Part shown: one piece after another, positions 8,184 to 16,626 of the stretch
How positions within the stretch are numbered: position 1 is the stretch's first letter
Layout of the letters: every line of letters begins with the position of its first letter
DNA from: Lachnospiraceae bacterium
Lineage (GTDB): Bacteria > Bacillota > Clostridia > Lachnospirales > Lachnospiraceae
Length of the DNA: 29,562 bases
Assembly (NCBI GenBank): GCA_017961385.1
Contig: JAGCXJ010000251.1
Coordinates: 1-29,562 of the forward strand
Direction: 5' to 3'
Notes under the pieces: model-generated
Seen by the model: the letters and a program-made list of their open reading frames with translations, nothing else
Databases searched by the model: none
Told to the model about the DNA's origin: nothing
Translations under genes and position numbers: made by a program

Positions 8184-10097
8184 TCAGAATAAAAGCATGT
8201 ACGCCAATACAAGCAGAAGACCTACACATGCAAGGAACAGACCAAACGACATCGATCTTCCTATTATCGTAGAATTCTCCTTGTAATACTTCCTGAACAG
8301 CGCCAGCTTATGTTCAACTTCAGGCTCTCTCGGATTATAAGACCACAGTCTTTCATTTAGCATGCGTATGGAATCATCGGCTATGGTACCGAAATAATGA
8401 GTAAGTTCATCTCCCTCGGTCGGTTCGATCGGAAGTTTTGCATCTTTGTAAACAGTTTTTCTTAAAACCAGGACCACATAATCCATGAGTCTGTCGATAA
8501 GTCTGCAAATAAACACACAGACACTGGGTATTACTGTTAAAAGCAGTGGCCTGTATATAAGATCCTCAAGATCCAGATACTTGGGCCATCTGTCTATATA
8601 TGCATTGTCCTTCATAAGAAGCTTCTTAACAACTGTAAGATAAAGCAGTGCACCGATCACAATGGAATACAGAGCACCCAGAATGTTAGTCATAGAAAAG
8701 TAGTGAACTCTAGCGCCGAATTCACTGACTTTCATAAAGCCTTCGCCAAGATCAGCAATTCTATCAGTAATAATATAAGGCAGCATACCAGAAAGAGGCA
8801 TATATACAGCACTCAGTGTCAGTGCCGTTTTTGATAGCGGATTCATATATTTTGTATTCTCATCAAACTCTTTCTGTTTATTGTCTGAAGCATTCTTTTC
8901 CACAAAAATGGCTACATAGAGCTTGGTCATGTAGCACACCGTAAGACCGCCGCTTATGATAACTATCCATTCTATTACCTTCATTGCACCAACAGAAAAC
9001 ATGAAGACTCTGATATGCCCTTCACTTAATGCATGTGTATACTCGACGATCGCTTCATGAAGCAGAGTCTTGCTGATATATCCGTTCCATAGCGGGATGC
9101 CTCCTATGCCGAGTGCTCCCATCAGAAAGATTGCATTAAGAAGAGGCTTCTTTCGTCCAAAACCTCTTATATCATTTAAGTCCAGAGCATGCAGATTCAT
9201 GTAAACAACACCTGCTGCCATGAACAGGCACAGCTTGATCATGCTGTGATTTACCATATGCAGCAGAGTTCCTCTTGCAGCGAGCATGTTTTCCTTTACA
9301 AGAAGATCCGACATTCCTATTCCGACTAAGATAAATCCGATCTGGGATACAGAAGAACATGCAAGAGTTCTTTTAAGATCCACAGAGAAAAGTGCAAGAA
9401 GAGCACCAAGAAACATCGTTATCACACCGATGATCAGTATGAGAGTTCCCCATTTTGCATCATCTGCAAATATCTCACAGCTGATGATCAGTATGCCGTA
9501 TATACCGGCCTTGGTAAGCACACCGGAAAGCAGAGCACTTGCAGGTGCAGGAGCGACCGGATGAGCTTTCGGCAGCCAGATATGAAGCGGGAACGCACCG
9601 GCTTTTGCACCGAATCCGAAAAGGATGAGGCATCCTGTAATATACAGCTCTTTTGTGTTAAGATACGGCTTTATAGCATCATGAAGAAGATCAATCTTTA
9701 ATGTACCTGTCATGTTATAGAGCATCAAAAGCCCCATCAGCATGACAAGACCACCCATGACTGCTATGGCAAGATAAGTCTCGCCTGCTCTTAACGATTC
9801 TTTTCTCTCATCCTGAACAACCCAGACATAAGAGGTGAAGGACATGATCTCAAAGAAAACAAATGTCGTTATCAGATCTGCCGACAAGAATACACCTGCT
9901 GTTGCCACATAGGTAAGCACAGAAAAGACATAGTATCTTAACTTATTGCTGTAATGTGCCATATATTCATGCGAAAAAGACATGCTCATCAGCCACATGA
10001 ATGTAGTGATGCATACATAAAGAAGCCTGAAGCCGTCTAATCTGAAACTCAGGCCGAAATCGCAAATATTTGAAATTATAAAATCATATGTGTTCAT
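8184..10097 (-). CDS. antiporter-like subunit, NuoL/HyfB/MrpA-type, with C-terminal extension
   Basis: Predicted ion-conducting membrane subunit. It carries the proton-path residues of the family: E83 in TFVFFEIMSF, K165 in GFGAKAGAFPLH, K196 in SGVLTKAGIYG and a late Lys in GYISKTL. Compared with the 489- and 497-residue paralogues it begins about 52 residues later and so lacks the first two helices. Beyond the 14-helix core it has an extra C-terminal part: a helix near 515, a polar stretch from about 560 to 610 and a final helix at about 615-637. This is reminiscent of the NuoL lateral helix plus last membrane segment. Start ATG has an AAGGGGA site. It is the last antiporter gene of the cluster. 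Confidence 0.88.
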   Translation of the reverse strand: MNTYDFIISNICDFGLSFRLDGFRLLYVCITTFMWLMSMSFSHEYMAHYSNKLRYYVFSVLTYVATAGVFLSADLITTFVFFEIMSFTSYVWVVQDERKESLRAGETYLAIAVMGGLVMLMGLLMLYNMTGTLKIDLLHDAIKPYLNTKELYITGCLILFGFGAKAGAFPLHIWLPKAHPVAPAPASALLSGVLTKAGIYGILIISCEIFADDAKWGTLILIIGVITMFLGALLALFSVDLKRTLACSSVSQIGFILVGIGMSDLLVKENMLAARGTLLHMVNHSMIKLCLFMAAGVVYMNLHALDLNDIRGFGRKKPLLNAIFLMGALGIGGIPLWNGYISKTLLHEAIVEYTHALSEGHIRVFMFSVGAMKVIEWIVIISGGLTVCYMTKLYVAIFVEKNASDNKQKEFDENTKYMNPLSKTALTLSAVYMPLSGMLPYIITDRIADLGEGFMKVSEFGARVHYFSMTNILGALYSIVIGALLYLTVVKKLLMKDNAYIDRWPKYLDLEDLIYRPLLLTVIPSVCVFICRLIDRLMDYVVLVLRKTVYKDAKLPIEPTEGDELTHYFGTIADDSIRMLNERLWSYNPREPEVEHKLALFRKYYKENSTIIGRSMSFGLFLACVGLLLVLAYMLLF

Positions 10098-10109
10098 ATA
10101 TAATTCCCC

Positions 10110-11579
10110 TTACAGACCTGCTATCTGCATGAAATAATCAACAAACGGCTGGCTGTGAAGACCAAACACAACTATCATAATCGTAAATATCACAAGAGGC
10201 AGCAGCATTAGGATATTCGGATCCCTGTACTCCTTGATGCGTTCGTCATCAAAATCATTTCCTGGTTCAAATGCTCTCATAACTATGCTCATCATATATA
10301 TGGCTGTAAGCAGTGCTGATATGAGGAGCGCACCGATACCTATGTATGCTAACCTTGTCCCGCTTTCAACCGCTGCAGTCGCAAGATTCCATTTGCTTAT
10401 AAAGCCCGCAAGTCCCGGTACACCCATAAGAGCAAGCGAAGATACGGTAAATATACAAAATGTAACCGGCATTTTTCTGCCCAGGCCGTCAAGTTCATGG
10501 ATATAGTGCTTTTCTGTCTGATGCATGATCGCACCGGCACAGAAGAACGAACTTATCTTCATCATGGCATGGAACACAAGATGAGAAAGTGCACCGACAA
10601 GCCCCAGAGGAGTCATTAAAGCTGCACCGAACAGTATATAGGAAAGATTGCTTATCGTCGAATATGCCAGCCTTCTCTTAAGATGAGTCTCCTTAAGAGC
10701 TTTGCTGCAGCCATAGACTATAGTAAATATCGTAAAGCTCATGACAACAGTCTGAGCCCAGGTCCCGCGTACAAAATCAGCACCGAAGCTGAAATATGTG
10801 ATCCTGATTATAGCAAATGCTCCCGACTTAACGACTGCGACGGCATGCAAAAGAGCCGTAACAGGCGTAGGTGCGACACCGGCCTGAGGAAGCCATCCGC
10901 AGAAGGGAAACATTGCCGCTTTAACGGAAAATCCCATAAATGTGAGCACATATATGAGCAGAAGGATCGATGACTTTTCTCCGACCTTTGCCATATCAAG
11001 TACTCCGCCGTATGTAAATCTGTTGGTCGTGCTGTAGGTTATGATGAATATCATACCTATAAATGCAAAAGCAGCACCGCCCAGTGAATAGTACAGATAC
11101 TTTCGAGCAGCAAGTATAGCCTCCCTGGTAAGAGTATGAATGACTAAGGGCACGGTTACTAAAGTTAACATCTCATAGAAGCAGTACATCGTGATAAAGT
11201 CCTCTGCCATTGCTATCCCGAGCGTTACTCCGTATGTCATTGTATAGAACATGAAGAATATCCCCTCATGCTTTTCCTTTGTCATATATTCAAATGAATA
11301 CAGTGTGGCAAGAGGCCACAGAAAGGCAATGAGTGCCGCAAAGACAACAGAAACTCCGTCGATCCTGAAAGAGATCGACAGATCACCGGTGAATCTGATG
11401 ATTTCGAGTGCCTCACCCGTATTATTCATCAAAGCCATAAAGACAAGTATCGTGTTGACTAATACTAGGCTCTCTATATAAAAACACCTTATTTTTCTGT
11501 GATTATCCTTTATAAGCGGTATTATCAGACCGCCTATGATGGGCAGTAAAACTACTATGCCCGGTAAATACTTTGCCAT
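10110..11579 (-). CDS. antiporter-like subunit, NuoM/MrpD-type
   Basis: Full-length member of the proton-translocating NuoL/M/N family, about 14 membrane helices over 489 residues. Key residues: E136 in MYCFYEMLTL (helix 5), K220 in GFSVKAAMFP (helix 7), K251 in VVKSGAFAI (helix 8), a His-rich VFHAMMK segment (helix 10), and Lys in AGFISKWNL (helix 12). The Lys-Lys distance of 31 residues is the same in all four paralogues of this cluster. Start ATG follows AGAAGGAAG, 12 bases after the preceding gene. Which ion it moves (H+ or Na+) cannot be read from the sequence. Confidence 0.92.
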   Translation of the reverse strand: MAKYLPGIVVLLPIIGGLIIPLIKDNHRKIRCFYIESLVLVNTILVFMALMNNTGEALEIIRFTGDLSISFRIDGVSVVFAALIAFLWPLATLYSFEYMTKEKHEGIFFMFYTMTYGVTLGIAMAEDFITMYCFYEMLTLVTVPLVIHTLTREAILAARKYLYYSLGGAAFAFIGMIFIITYSTTNRFTYGGVLDMAKVGEKSSILLLIYVLTFMGFSVKAAMFPFCGWLPQAGVAPTPVTALLHAVAVVKSGAFAIIRITYFSFGADFVRGTWAQTVVMSFTIFTIVYGCSKALKETHLKRRLAYSTISNLSYILFGAALMTPLGLVGALSHLVFHAMMKISSFFCAGAIMHQTEKHYIHELDGLGRKMPVTFCIFTVSSLALMGVPGLAGFISKWNLATAAVESGTRLAYIGIGALLISALLTAIYMMSIVMRAFEPGNDFDDERIKEYRDPNILMLLPLVIFTIMIVVFGLHSQPFVDYFMQIAGL

Positions 11580-11591
11580 TTTTTCTTCCTT

Positions 11592-12908
11592 CTACATCAG
11601 CGTAAGCGCAAGCTGCTTAAGATACTGTGTCAGAACCGACGGGAACAGACCTAAAACTATACTTAAGATAGCCAGAATAACAAGAGGTATGCTCATCCAT
11701 GGATTAACTTTTATCTTTTCCTTCTCGCCGTCATAATCCTTTCCAGGCAGAAATCCTTTTATTGTTATAGGCAGCAGATATCCTGCCGTAAGTAAAGCAC
11801 TTATCAGTAAAACTGCAGGTCCCAGATACGAATATGCTCCAATATCTTCATTTAATGCACCGATGCACAGATTCCATTTGCTTATAAAGCCCGCTGCAGG
11901 CGGAATACCTATCAGCGAAAGGCTTAAAACTGTAAAGCTCCATAAAACAAGCGGCATCCTTTTTCCCATACCTATCAGTTCATCCGTATATTTCTTTCCT
12001 GTTTCATGTATCACGATGCCGGAATACAAAAACAGTCCGCACTTGATGATCGCATGAAAGACTACGTGACATATCGCGCCTACAAAGGCAAGCGGATGCA
12101 TGACTAAGAGTCCGAAGATTATATATGATGCCTGGCTGACAGTTGAATAAGCCAGTCTCCTCTTTAAGAGTCTGTCTCTGTAAGCTAACATCGAACCTGT
12201 AAATACAGTGATGATGCTGAGTCCAAGTATGGCATACTGCACATAGGTGCTGCGGATAATGTTGGGACCGGCTATATAGTATACCGTCCTGATTATTCCC
12301 AGGATTCCGCTCTTGACAATGATTCCCGAAAGAAACGCGCTTGCGGGAGCGGGTGCAACCGGATGAGCACTGGTAAGCCAAGAATGCATCGGGAGCATGC
12401 CGCCCTTAACGGAAAAGCCAAGGATCATAAGAAAGATCGCAAGAAGCAGTATTGTCCGGTTTTCAGGTGTAATATTCCCTTCCAGTACTCCTGCAGCACA
12501 AAACTCTATCGTCTTTGCATTGCAGTATACAAAATATATACCGAACAGGACCATATATGCGCCGCACAGTGAATAGAACAGATACTTAAGTGATGCCGTT
12601 ATTGCCTCTTTTGTTCCGTCATGAAATACGAGAGGGACTGACATGATAGTCATCAGCTCATAAAACATGTAAAACGTTACCAGATTTGCGGCCATATCAA
12701 GGCACAGCAAAACGATCAGCGTCATCAGATAAAAGAAACCATATCGTATCGTCTTCTTTTCCTTCTTGAAATATCCGATGGAATAATATGCGCACAATAC
12801 CCAAATGATCAGCGTAATAGAGGCAAAGATCACAGATATAGAGTCACATCTGAACATTATTGGAAGTCTGTCTGTTAAATTGAAAAGGACATATGCTCTG
12901 CCTTCCAT
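11592..12908 (-). CDS. antiporter-like subunit, NuoM/N-type, short N-terminus
   Basis: Third antiporter-like channel of the cluster. E84 (MFYELMTIM), K168 (GFSVKGGMLPMHSW), K199 (IIVKSGILG), the VFHAIIK segment and Lys in AGFISKWNL are all kept. The start is well defined by an AGGAG site 8 bases upstream. Only 21 bases separate it from the previous gene, so the missing first two helices (about 52 residues relative to the 489-residue paralogue) are absent from the genome and not hidden by a frameshift. Sequence similarity is closest by eye to the 489-residue neighbour (shared GFSVK, AGFISKWNL, KRRLAYSTVS), pointing to local gene duplication. Confidence 0.9.
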   Translation of the reverse strand: MEGRAYVLFNLTDRLPIMFRCDSISVIFASITLIIWVLCAYYSIGYFKKEKKTIRYGFFYLMTLIVLLCLDMAANLVTFYMFYELMTIMSVPLVFHDGTKEAITASLKYLFYSLCGAYMVLFGIYFVYCNAKTIEFCAAGVLEGNITPENRTILLLAIFLMILGFSVKGGMLPMHSWLTSAHPVAPAPASAFLSGIIVKSGILGIIRTVYYIAGPNIIRSTYVQYAILGLSIITVFTGSMLAYRDRLLKRRLAYSTVSQASYIIFGLLVMHPLAFVGAICHVVFHAIIKCGLFLYSGIVIHETGKKYTDELIGMGKRMPLVLWSFTVLSLSLIGIPPAAGFISKWNLCIGALNEDIGAYSYLGPAVLLISALLTAGYLLPITIKGFLPGKDYDGEKEKIKVNPWMSIPLVILAILSIVLGLFPSVLTQYLKQLALTLM

Positions 12909-12929
12909 GTAAAAACTCCTAAATATTTT

Positions 12930-14423
12930 TTAAGAAAACATCTCAAGACCCATGGTTATCCAGTCGATAACCCTTGTACTCATCAGTCCCAAGAAGAAAT
13001 TGATCATGATGAACATAGCTATTACAAAACTGTACAGCTTCTGTTTCTTTATGGTCAGAGGCTTATATAATGATGTTTCAACCGGTGTATATATACGGAT
13101 TACGGTCTTAAGGAAATATATAGCGTTTAATATGGTACTGATCCCCAGTACTATCAGTACCGGAAGCATTTTGTGGGAATTCTTCAATGCAGCCTGGGCA
13201 AACAGGATCTTGGAAATGAAGCCTGCAAACGCCGGGAGACCGACCATCGATAACGATCCTACAGTAAATCCGATACCGGCTATCTTGTTTCTGTAGCCGC
13301 TGCCCGTTGCTTCATTAAAGTGCCTGCTGCCCCCGGAAACTTCCGTAAGACCTATAGCAGATATAAAGAGCAGCGATTTTGTTGCGGCATGAGTAAGTAT
13401 ATGGAAAATGCTGGCTATCATGCCTACCTGAGTTCCCAGACCAAAACCCATATAGATATATCCGATCTGCGCAACCGATGAAAAAGCGATCATACGTCTG
13501 ATATCGCCTTCCTTCATGGCTGACAGAGAACCGAAGATCATTCCCGCAAGTCCGAATATGAACAGGATATTGATAATCTTGCTGTCCCTTATGATCTCAA
13601 TCCCTATAACACGATAGAATATCTTTATCAGTAAAAAGATATATCCCTTTGATACAAGGCTTGAAAGTATTGCAGCTGAGCTTACCGTAGAATAGCCGTA
13701 TGCATCCGGAAGCCATGCATGGAACGGATACAGTGCACTCTTTATTGCAAGACCTACGCAGATAAGTGCAATAGCCACAGCCAGTGGAATATAGTATGTA
13801 TCGTAGTGAGATATGGATACTATGGTCTCCTTGATATTGCTCATCAGAAGATGACCGGTTATATCATAAAGTAGACATATGCTCAACAGGATCATACCTG
13901 ATCCCAAAAGACTCATGATCATGTATCTTACGGCCGCTTCTATGGTCCTTCCGTTCTGTCTTATCATTATGAGTCCGCACGCAGCTATTGTATTTATCTC
14001 AATGAAAACATATGCCGTGAACAGATCATTTGTATATACCAGTGCCAGAAGCGAGCTTAAGAGCAGATCATTTAACACATAGTAGAGAAATATCTTGTCT
14101 TCTTCAACCTCATCATGCAGCTTCTTTTCACCTCCAAGGAGTGAAAGCAGCATGATAATGCCGAAAAATGTAGCCATGAAGGTCTCGAGCATTCCGGCCC
14201 TGATCTCATTTCCCCATGGTGCCGGGAATCTTCCCATCACATAGACAAACGAGCTGCCTGTCGCCAGTGTATAAACAAAGGTTGTCGCGCTGAGTACTAT
14301 GACGGTAAGGATCAGAACAGCATTGATGATCCTTGCAGCCATCTGCTTTAATCCCGAGCTGATGATACCGCCGAAAAGACATAACAATATGGAGACTGCA
14401 GGGAAGTTGCAAACTATATCCAT
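12930..14423 (-). CDS. antiporter-like subunit, MrpD/MbhH/NuoN-type
   Basis: First of four antiporter-like subunits and the one in the normal MrpD/MbhH position, directly after the NuoK-like gene. About 14 helices in 497 residues. From the ATG at 14423, E142 (AYVFIEINTIAACG), K228 (GLAIKSALYPFHAWLPDA), K259 (SSLVSKGYIF) and K405 (AGFISKIL) mark the proton path. ATG 14423 is preferred over the GTG three bases upstream because it lies 7 bases from AAGGAGG. It overlaps the stop of the NuoK-like gene by one base. The A-x-YPFHAWLPDAY helix 7 segment is typical of MrpD. Confidence 0.93.
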   Translation of the reverse strand: MDIVCNFPAVSILLCLFGGIISSGLKQMAARIINAVLILTVIVLSATTFVYTLATGSSFVYVMGRFPAPWGNEIRAGMLETFMATFFGIIMLLSLLGGEKKLHDEVEEDKIFLYYVLNDLLLSSLLALVYTNDLFTAYVFIEINTIAACGLIMIRQNGRTIEAAVRYMIMSLLGSGMILLSICLLYDITGHLLMSNIKETIVSISHYDTYYIPLAVAIALICVGLAIKSALYPFHAWLPDAYGYSTVSSAAILSSLVSKGYIFLLIKIFYRVIGIEIIRDSKIINILFIFGLAGMIFGSLSAMKEGDIRRMIAFSSVAQIGYIYMGFGLGTQVGMIASIFHILTHAATKSLLFISAIGLTEVSGGSRHFNEATGSGYRNKIAGIGFTVGSLSMVGLPAFAGFISKILFAQAALKNSHKMLPVLIVLGISTILNAIYFLKTVIRIYTPVETSLYKPLTIKKQKLYSFVIAMFIMINFFLGLMSTRVIDWITMGLEMFS

Positions 14424-14797
14424 CACAGTCCCTCCTTTTTAAGTCTCATAGATATCTCATCCAGGTTGAGAGTATGATATCTTCTGTAAAGTCTTACTGT
14501 CAGCGAAAGCATAAGCGCTGTTACGGAAACGCTGACAACGATACCCGTAAGCACAAGTCCGCTGGGTATGGGATTGATATATGCACTTACATCCTGTACA
14601 CCGTCAACAATGATCGGAGCAACTCTTCCTTCAATATATCCTTTTTCTGCCAGGAAGAGATATGTTCCGCTGTCCATGATATTTAACCCGATGATCTTCT
14701 TTATAAGATTCTTCTGCAGAAGAAGGTTCGCAAAGCCTATACAGAAAAGAATCATGGATACGGCTTCACCGTAATTGGCAAGCAGATTAGGTCCCAT
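14423..14797 (-). CDS. mnhC: MnhC/MrpC/NuoK-like antiporter subunit
   Basis: Small three-helix NuoK-like subunit that sits between antiporter-like subunits in Mrp and Mbh complexes. About 124 residues with helices near 9-26, 30-50 and 75-100. The segment DVSAYINPIPSGLVLTGIVVS contains the conserved PxPxALVLTAIVI-type motif of MnhC. The chosen ATG (MGPNLLANYGEA) lies behind AGAGGAGG and one base after the upstream stop. A longer frame starting 18 codons earlier overlaps the upstream gene and is unlikely. Confidence 0.9.
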   Translation of the reverse strand: MGPNLLANYGEAVSMILFCIGFANLLLQKNLIKKIIGLNIMDSGTYLFLAEKGYIEGRVAPIIVDGVQDVSAYINPIPSGLVLTGIVVSVSVTALMLSLTVRLYRRYHTLNLDEISMRLKKEGL

Positions 14798-14798
14798 C

Positions 14799-15761
14799 TT
14801 ATAAGCCTCCTCTTCTGAACAATGCATAAAATGCATACATGGTACAGGCAACCTCTATACCTACCGCGATATTTATGGGCAGGATGATGCCGCTGCTAAG
14901 TATATGACCGGGAATTCCAAGCGGGATATGATTTTCAATGCCGTTGGCTCCGGTTATGTAGAAATATGATCCTATCAGTCCATACATGCATAATGCCGAT
15001 ATCTTTGCGATCTTATATACGTTTTCGTTAAACCACTTTCCGATCCTTGAAAATCCCATGGCATTGGCATACAGACACATGCCGGCACCAAGGATCGCTC
15101 CGCCGGAAAAGCCTCCGCCGGGTGATATATGACCGTTTAATATGATATAGATACCAAATACTAGTATGACAGGACATAAAACCCTTGCCGCAAATCTTAA
15201 TATCTGATCGTTCTGCGGCTCAAACCTGTGATTCTGTTCTGTCTCTTCCTGCTCCTTAAGTGCCTTTTCTTCCAGCATCAGCATGATCATGACACAGCAT
15301 GTCGCAATGAAGAGTACATTTGTTTCACCGAATGTATCAAATGCCCTGTATGTAAGTATCATTCCCGAAACGATATTTACCGCTCCGGTTTCTTCAAGAC
15401 CGTTTTCTATATATCTTTGAGCAACAACATTATTATCAGGATTGGAAGCATTTCCCACCGGAGGAAGATAGCTTACAACATAGAGCAGAACACCTATCAG
15501 GAGCATGGTGAAAATGATGCTGGATATCTTGTAGAGCTTGTTGAATATCCTGACACCCATATTCTTGTCACTGTCATAAAGATGTCTCTCAACCTCTTCA
15601 TAGTCACGCATATGCTTCATGACGGTCTGGAAATCATCTTTCCTGATACGCTGAGGCTTCATACCGATATCTCCGGTCACCATCGGGTCATCGGTCCCGT
15701 CCATCCATTCCTTTAGACTGAAATCCTTTGTGTCTCTCTTGGAAAATCTGAGTTTACTCAT
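14799..15761 (-). CDS. fused MbhE-MbhF (MnhB-domain) subunit with cytoplasmic N-terminal extension
   Basis: Membrane subunit joining two parts that are separate in archaeal Mbh. After an unusual charged extension of about 75 residues (rich in K, R, D, E) comes an MbhE-like part: a helix, then YLPPVGNASNPDNNVV, GAVNIVSGMILTYRAFDTFGE and a second helix. The MnhB/MbhF part follows from about residue 190, with VILVFGIYIILNGHISPGGG and the signature PGGGFSGGAI, and four helices. Start ATG 15761 (MSKLRFSK) is preferred to ATG 15770, because the AAAGGAG site abuts the latter with no spacer. It overlaps the preceding gene by 8 bases. Confidence 0.87.
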   Translation of the reverse strand: MSKLRFSKRDTKDFSLKEWMDGTDDPMVTGDIGMKPQRIRKDDFQTVMKHMRDYEEVERHLYDSDKNMGVRIFNKLYKISSIIFTMLLIGVLLYVVSYLPPVGNASNPDNNVVAQRYIENGLEETGAVNIVSGMILTYRAFDTFGETNVLFIATCCVMIMLMLEEKALKEQEETEQNHRFEPQNDQILRFAARVLCPVILVFGIYIILNGHISPGGGFSGGAILGAGMCLYANAMGFSRIGKWFNENVYKIAKISALCMYGLIGSYFYITGANGIENHIPLGIPGHILSSGIILPINIAVGIEVACTMYAFYALFRRGGL

Positions 15762-16008
15762 TCTCTTCATCTCCTTTCATGGCACGGATGTTCTTTAGGG
15801 TTATAAAGAAGAGCAAACTGGTTATACCGGCTCCGACCGCTGCCTCGGTTATGGCAAGATCAGGAGATTCCAATATGATCCAGATTACTGACATGATCAG
15901 GCTGAAGCCCATGTAAATGAGTATGGAATTGAGCAGATTCCTTGAAAAGCTTACCGAGATCGCACACGCTATCAGAGCAAACATAAGAATATATGTGATC
16001 GCGCTCAT
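15754..16008 (-). CDS. DUF4040 / MbhD-like antiporter subunit
   Basis: 84-residue subunit with three hydrophobic helices, matching the MbhD/DUF4040 module that in classical MrpA is part of the long C-terminus and resembles part of NuoJ. The SPDLAITEAAVGAGITSLLFF segment is the family hallmark, with an acidic residue within the membrane stretch. Start ATG follows AGAGGAGA. It overlaps the upstream MnhG gene by 4 bases and the downstream fused gene by 8, indicating tight coupling and fixed stoichiometry. Confidence 0.9.
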   Translation of the reverse strand: MSAITYILMFALIACAISVSFSRNLLNSILIYMGFSLIMSVIWIILESPDLAITEAAVGAGITSLLFFITLKNIRAMKGDEENE

Positions 16009-16340
16009 TCTTTGATCTCCTCTTTTCTTAAATGCTTTGTCACGTTTTCGTTTGTCGTTACTTCAAATTTGGCTATCAGATGAGATGCTGCCGGAGAAGA
16101 TATCCACAGGAAAAAGACAACGAGCAGAAATTTTGCCGTTGTATATGAAAATCCCGTAAGGAGCATAAGTCCGCCAAGACACAGAGTTAAAGCAAGTGTA
16201 TCTCCGATGGCTGCCGCATGCATCCTGTTCAAAACAAATGAAAATCTGAAAACTCCGTATATCTCAATGATAAACAGGATCATTCCGCTGCTTATAAGCG
16301 CTATCGCAAAAAAGTATCTGATAAATACAAGAAAACCCAT
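16005..16340 (-). CDS. mnhG: MnhG/MrpG-like antiporter subunit
   Basis: Three-helix subunit of 111 residues. The pattern RMHAAAIGDTLALTLCLGGLML corresponds to the MnhG/MrpG family motif (R-x-HAx..xDTLG). A polar, charged tail of about 25 residues follows the last helix. The ATG sits behind GAAGGAGA, one base after the mnhF stop. Mrp accessory subunits E, F and G are needed for assembly and activity of the complex in characterised bacteria. Confidence 0.92.
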   Translation of the reverse strand: MGFLVFIRYFFAIALISSGMILFIIEIYGVFRFSFVLNRMHAAAIGDTLALTLCLGGLMLLTGFSYTTAKFLLVVFFLWISSPAASHLIAKFEVTTNENVTKHLRKEEIKE

Positions 16341-16341
16341 A

Positions 16342-16626
16342 TTATTTCTCTCCTTCTTCTTTGCGCTTGTTGTATATACCCATATAGATCATGGTAAGAA
16401 CGACGACCGCAAGAAAGCTGATCATCGCATATATGATGCAGATATCAGCCAGATATCCTTCATCCAAAAGTACAGTAAGTACAGCTATTATCACTATCGT
16501 AATGGTACCCATCATATTTACGCTGACTATTCTGTCAGCGATCTTGGGTCCTATTATTGCTCTGATCAGACACAAAAACAGCAGAATGCTCAAGATCATA
16601 ACAACTGCGATCAAAAACTTATCCAT
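16342..16626 (-). CDS. mnhF: MnhF/MrpF-like antiporter subunit
   Basis: 94 residues with three membrane helices. The segment LIRAIIGPKIADRIVSVNMMGT matches the R-x(3)GP-x(3)DR motif of MnhF/MrpF. The ATG follows a GGAGGAAG site and overlaps the end of mnhE by 8 bases. A short lysine-rich tail ends the protein. Confidence 0.93.
   Translation of the reverse strand: MDKFLIAVVMILSILLFLCLIRAIIGPKIADRIVSVNMMGTITIVIIAVLTVLLDEGYLADICIIYAMISFLAVVVLTMIYMGIYNKRKEEGEK

Noticed and set aside
12909..12929. Frameshift hiding a longer N-terminus of the 438-residue antiporter subunit
   Set aside because: Only 21 bases lie between the genes, and the start has a clean AGGAG site, so no coding remnant can be present.
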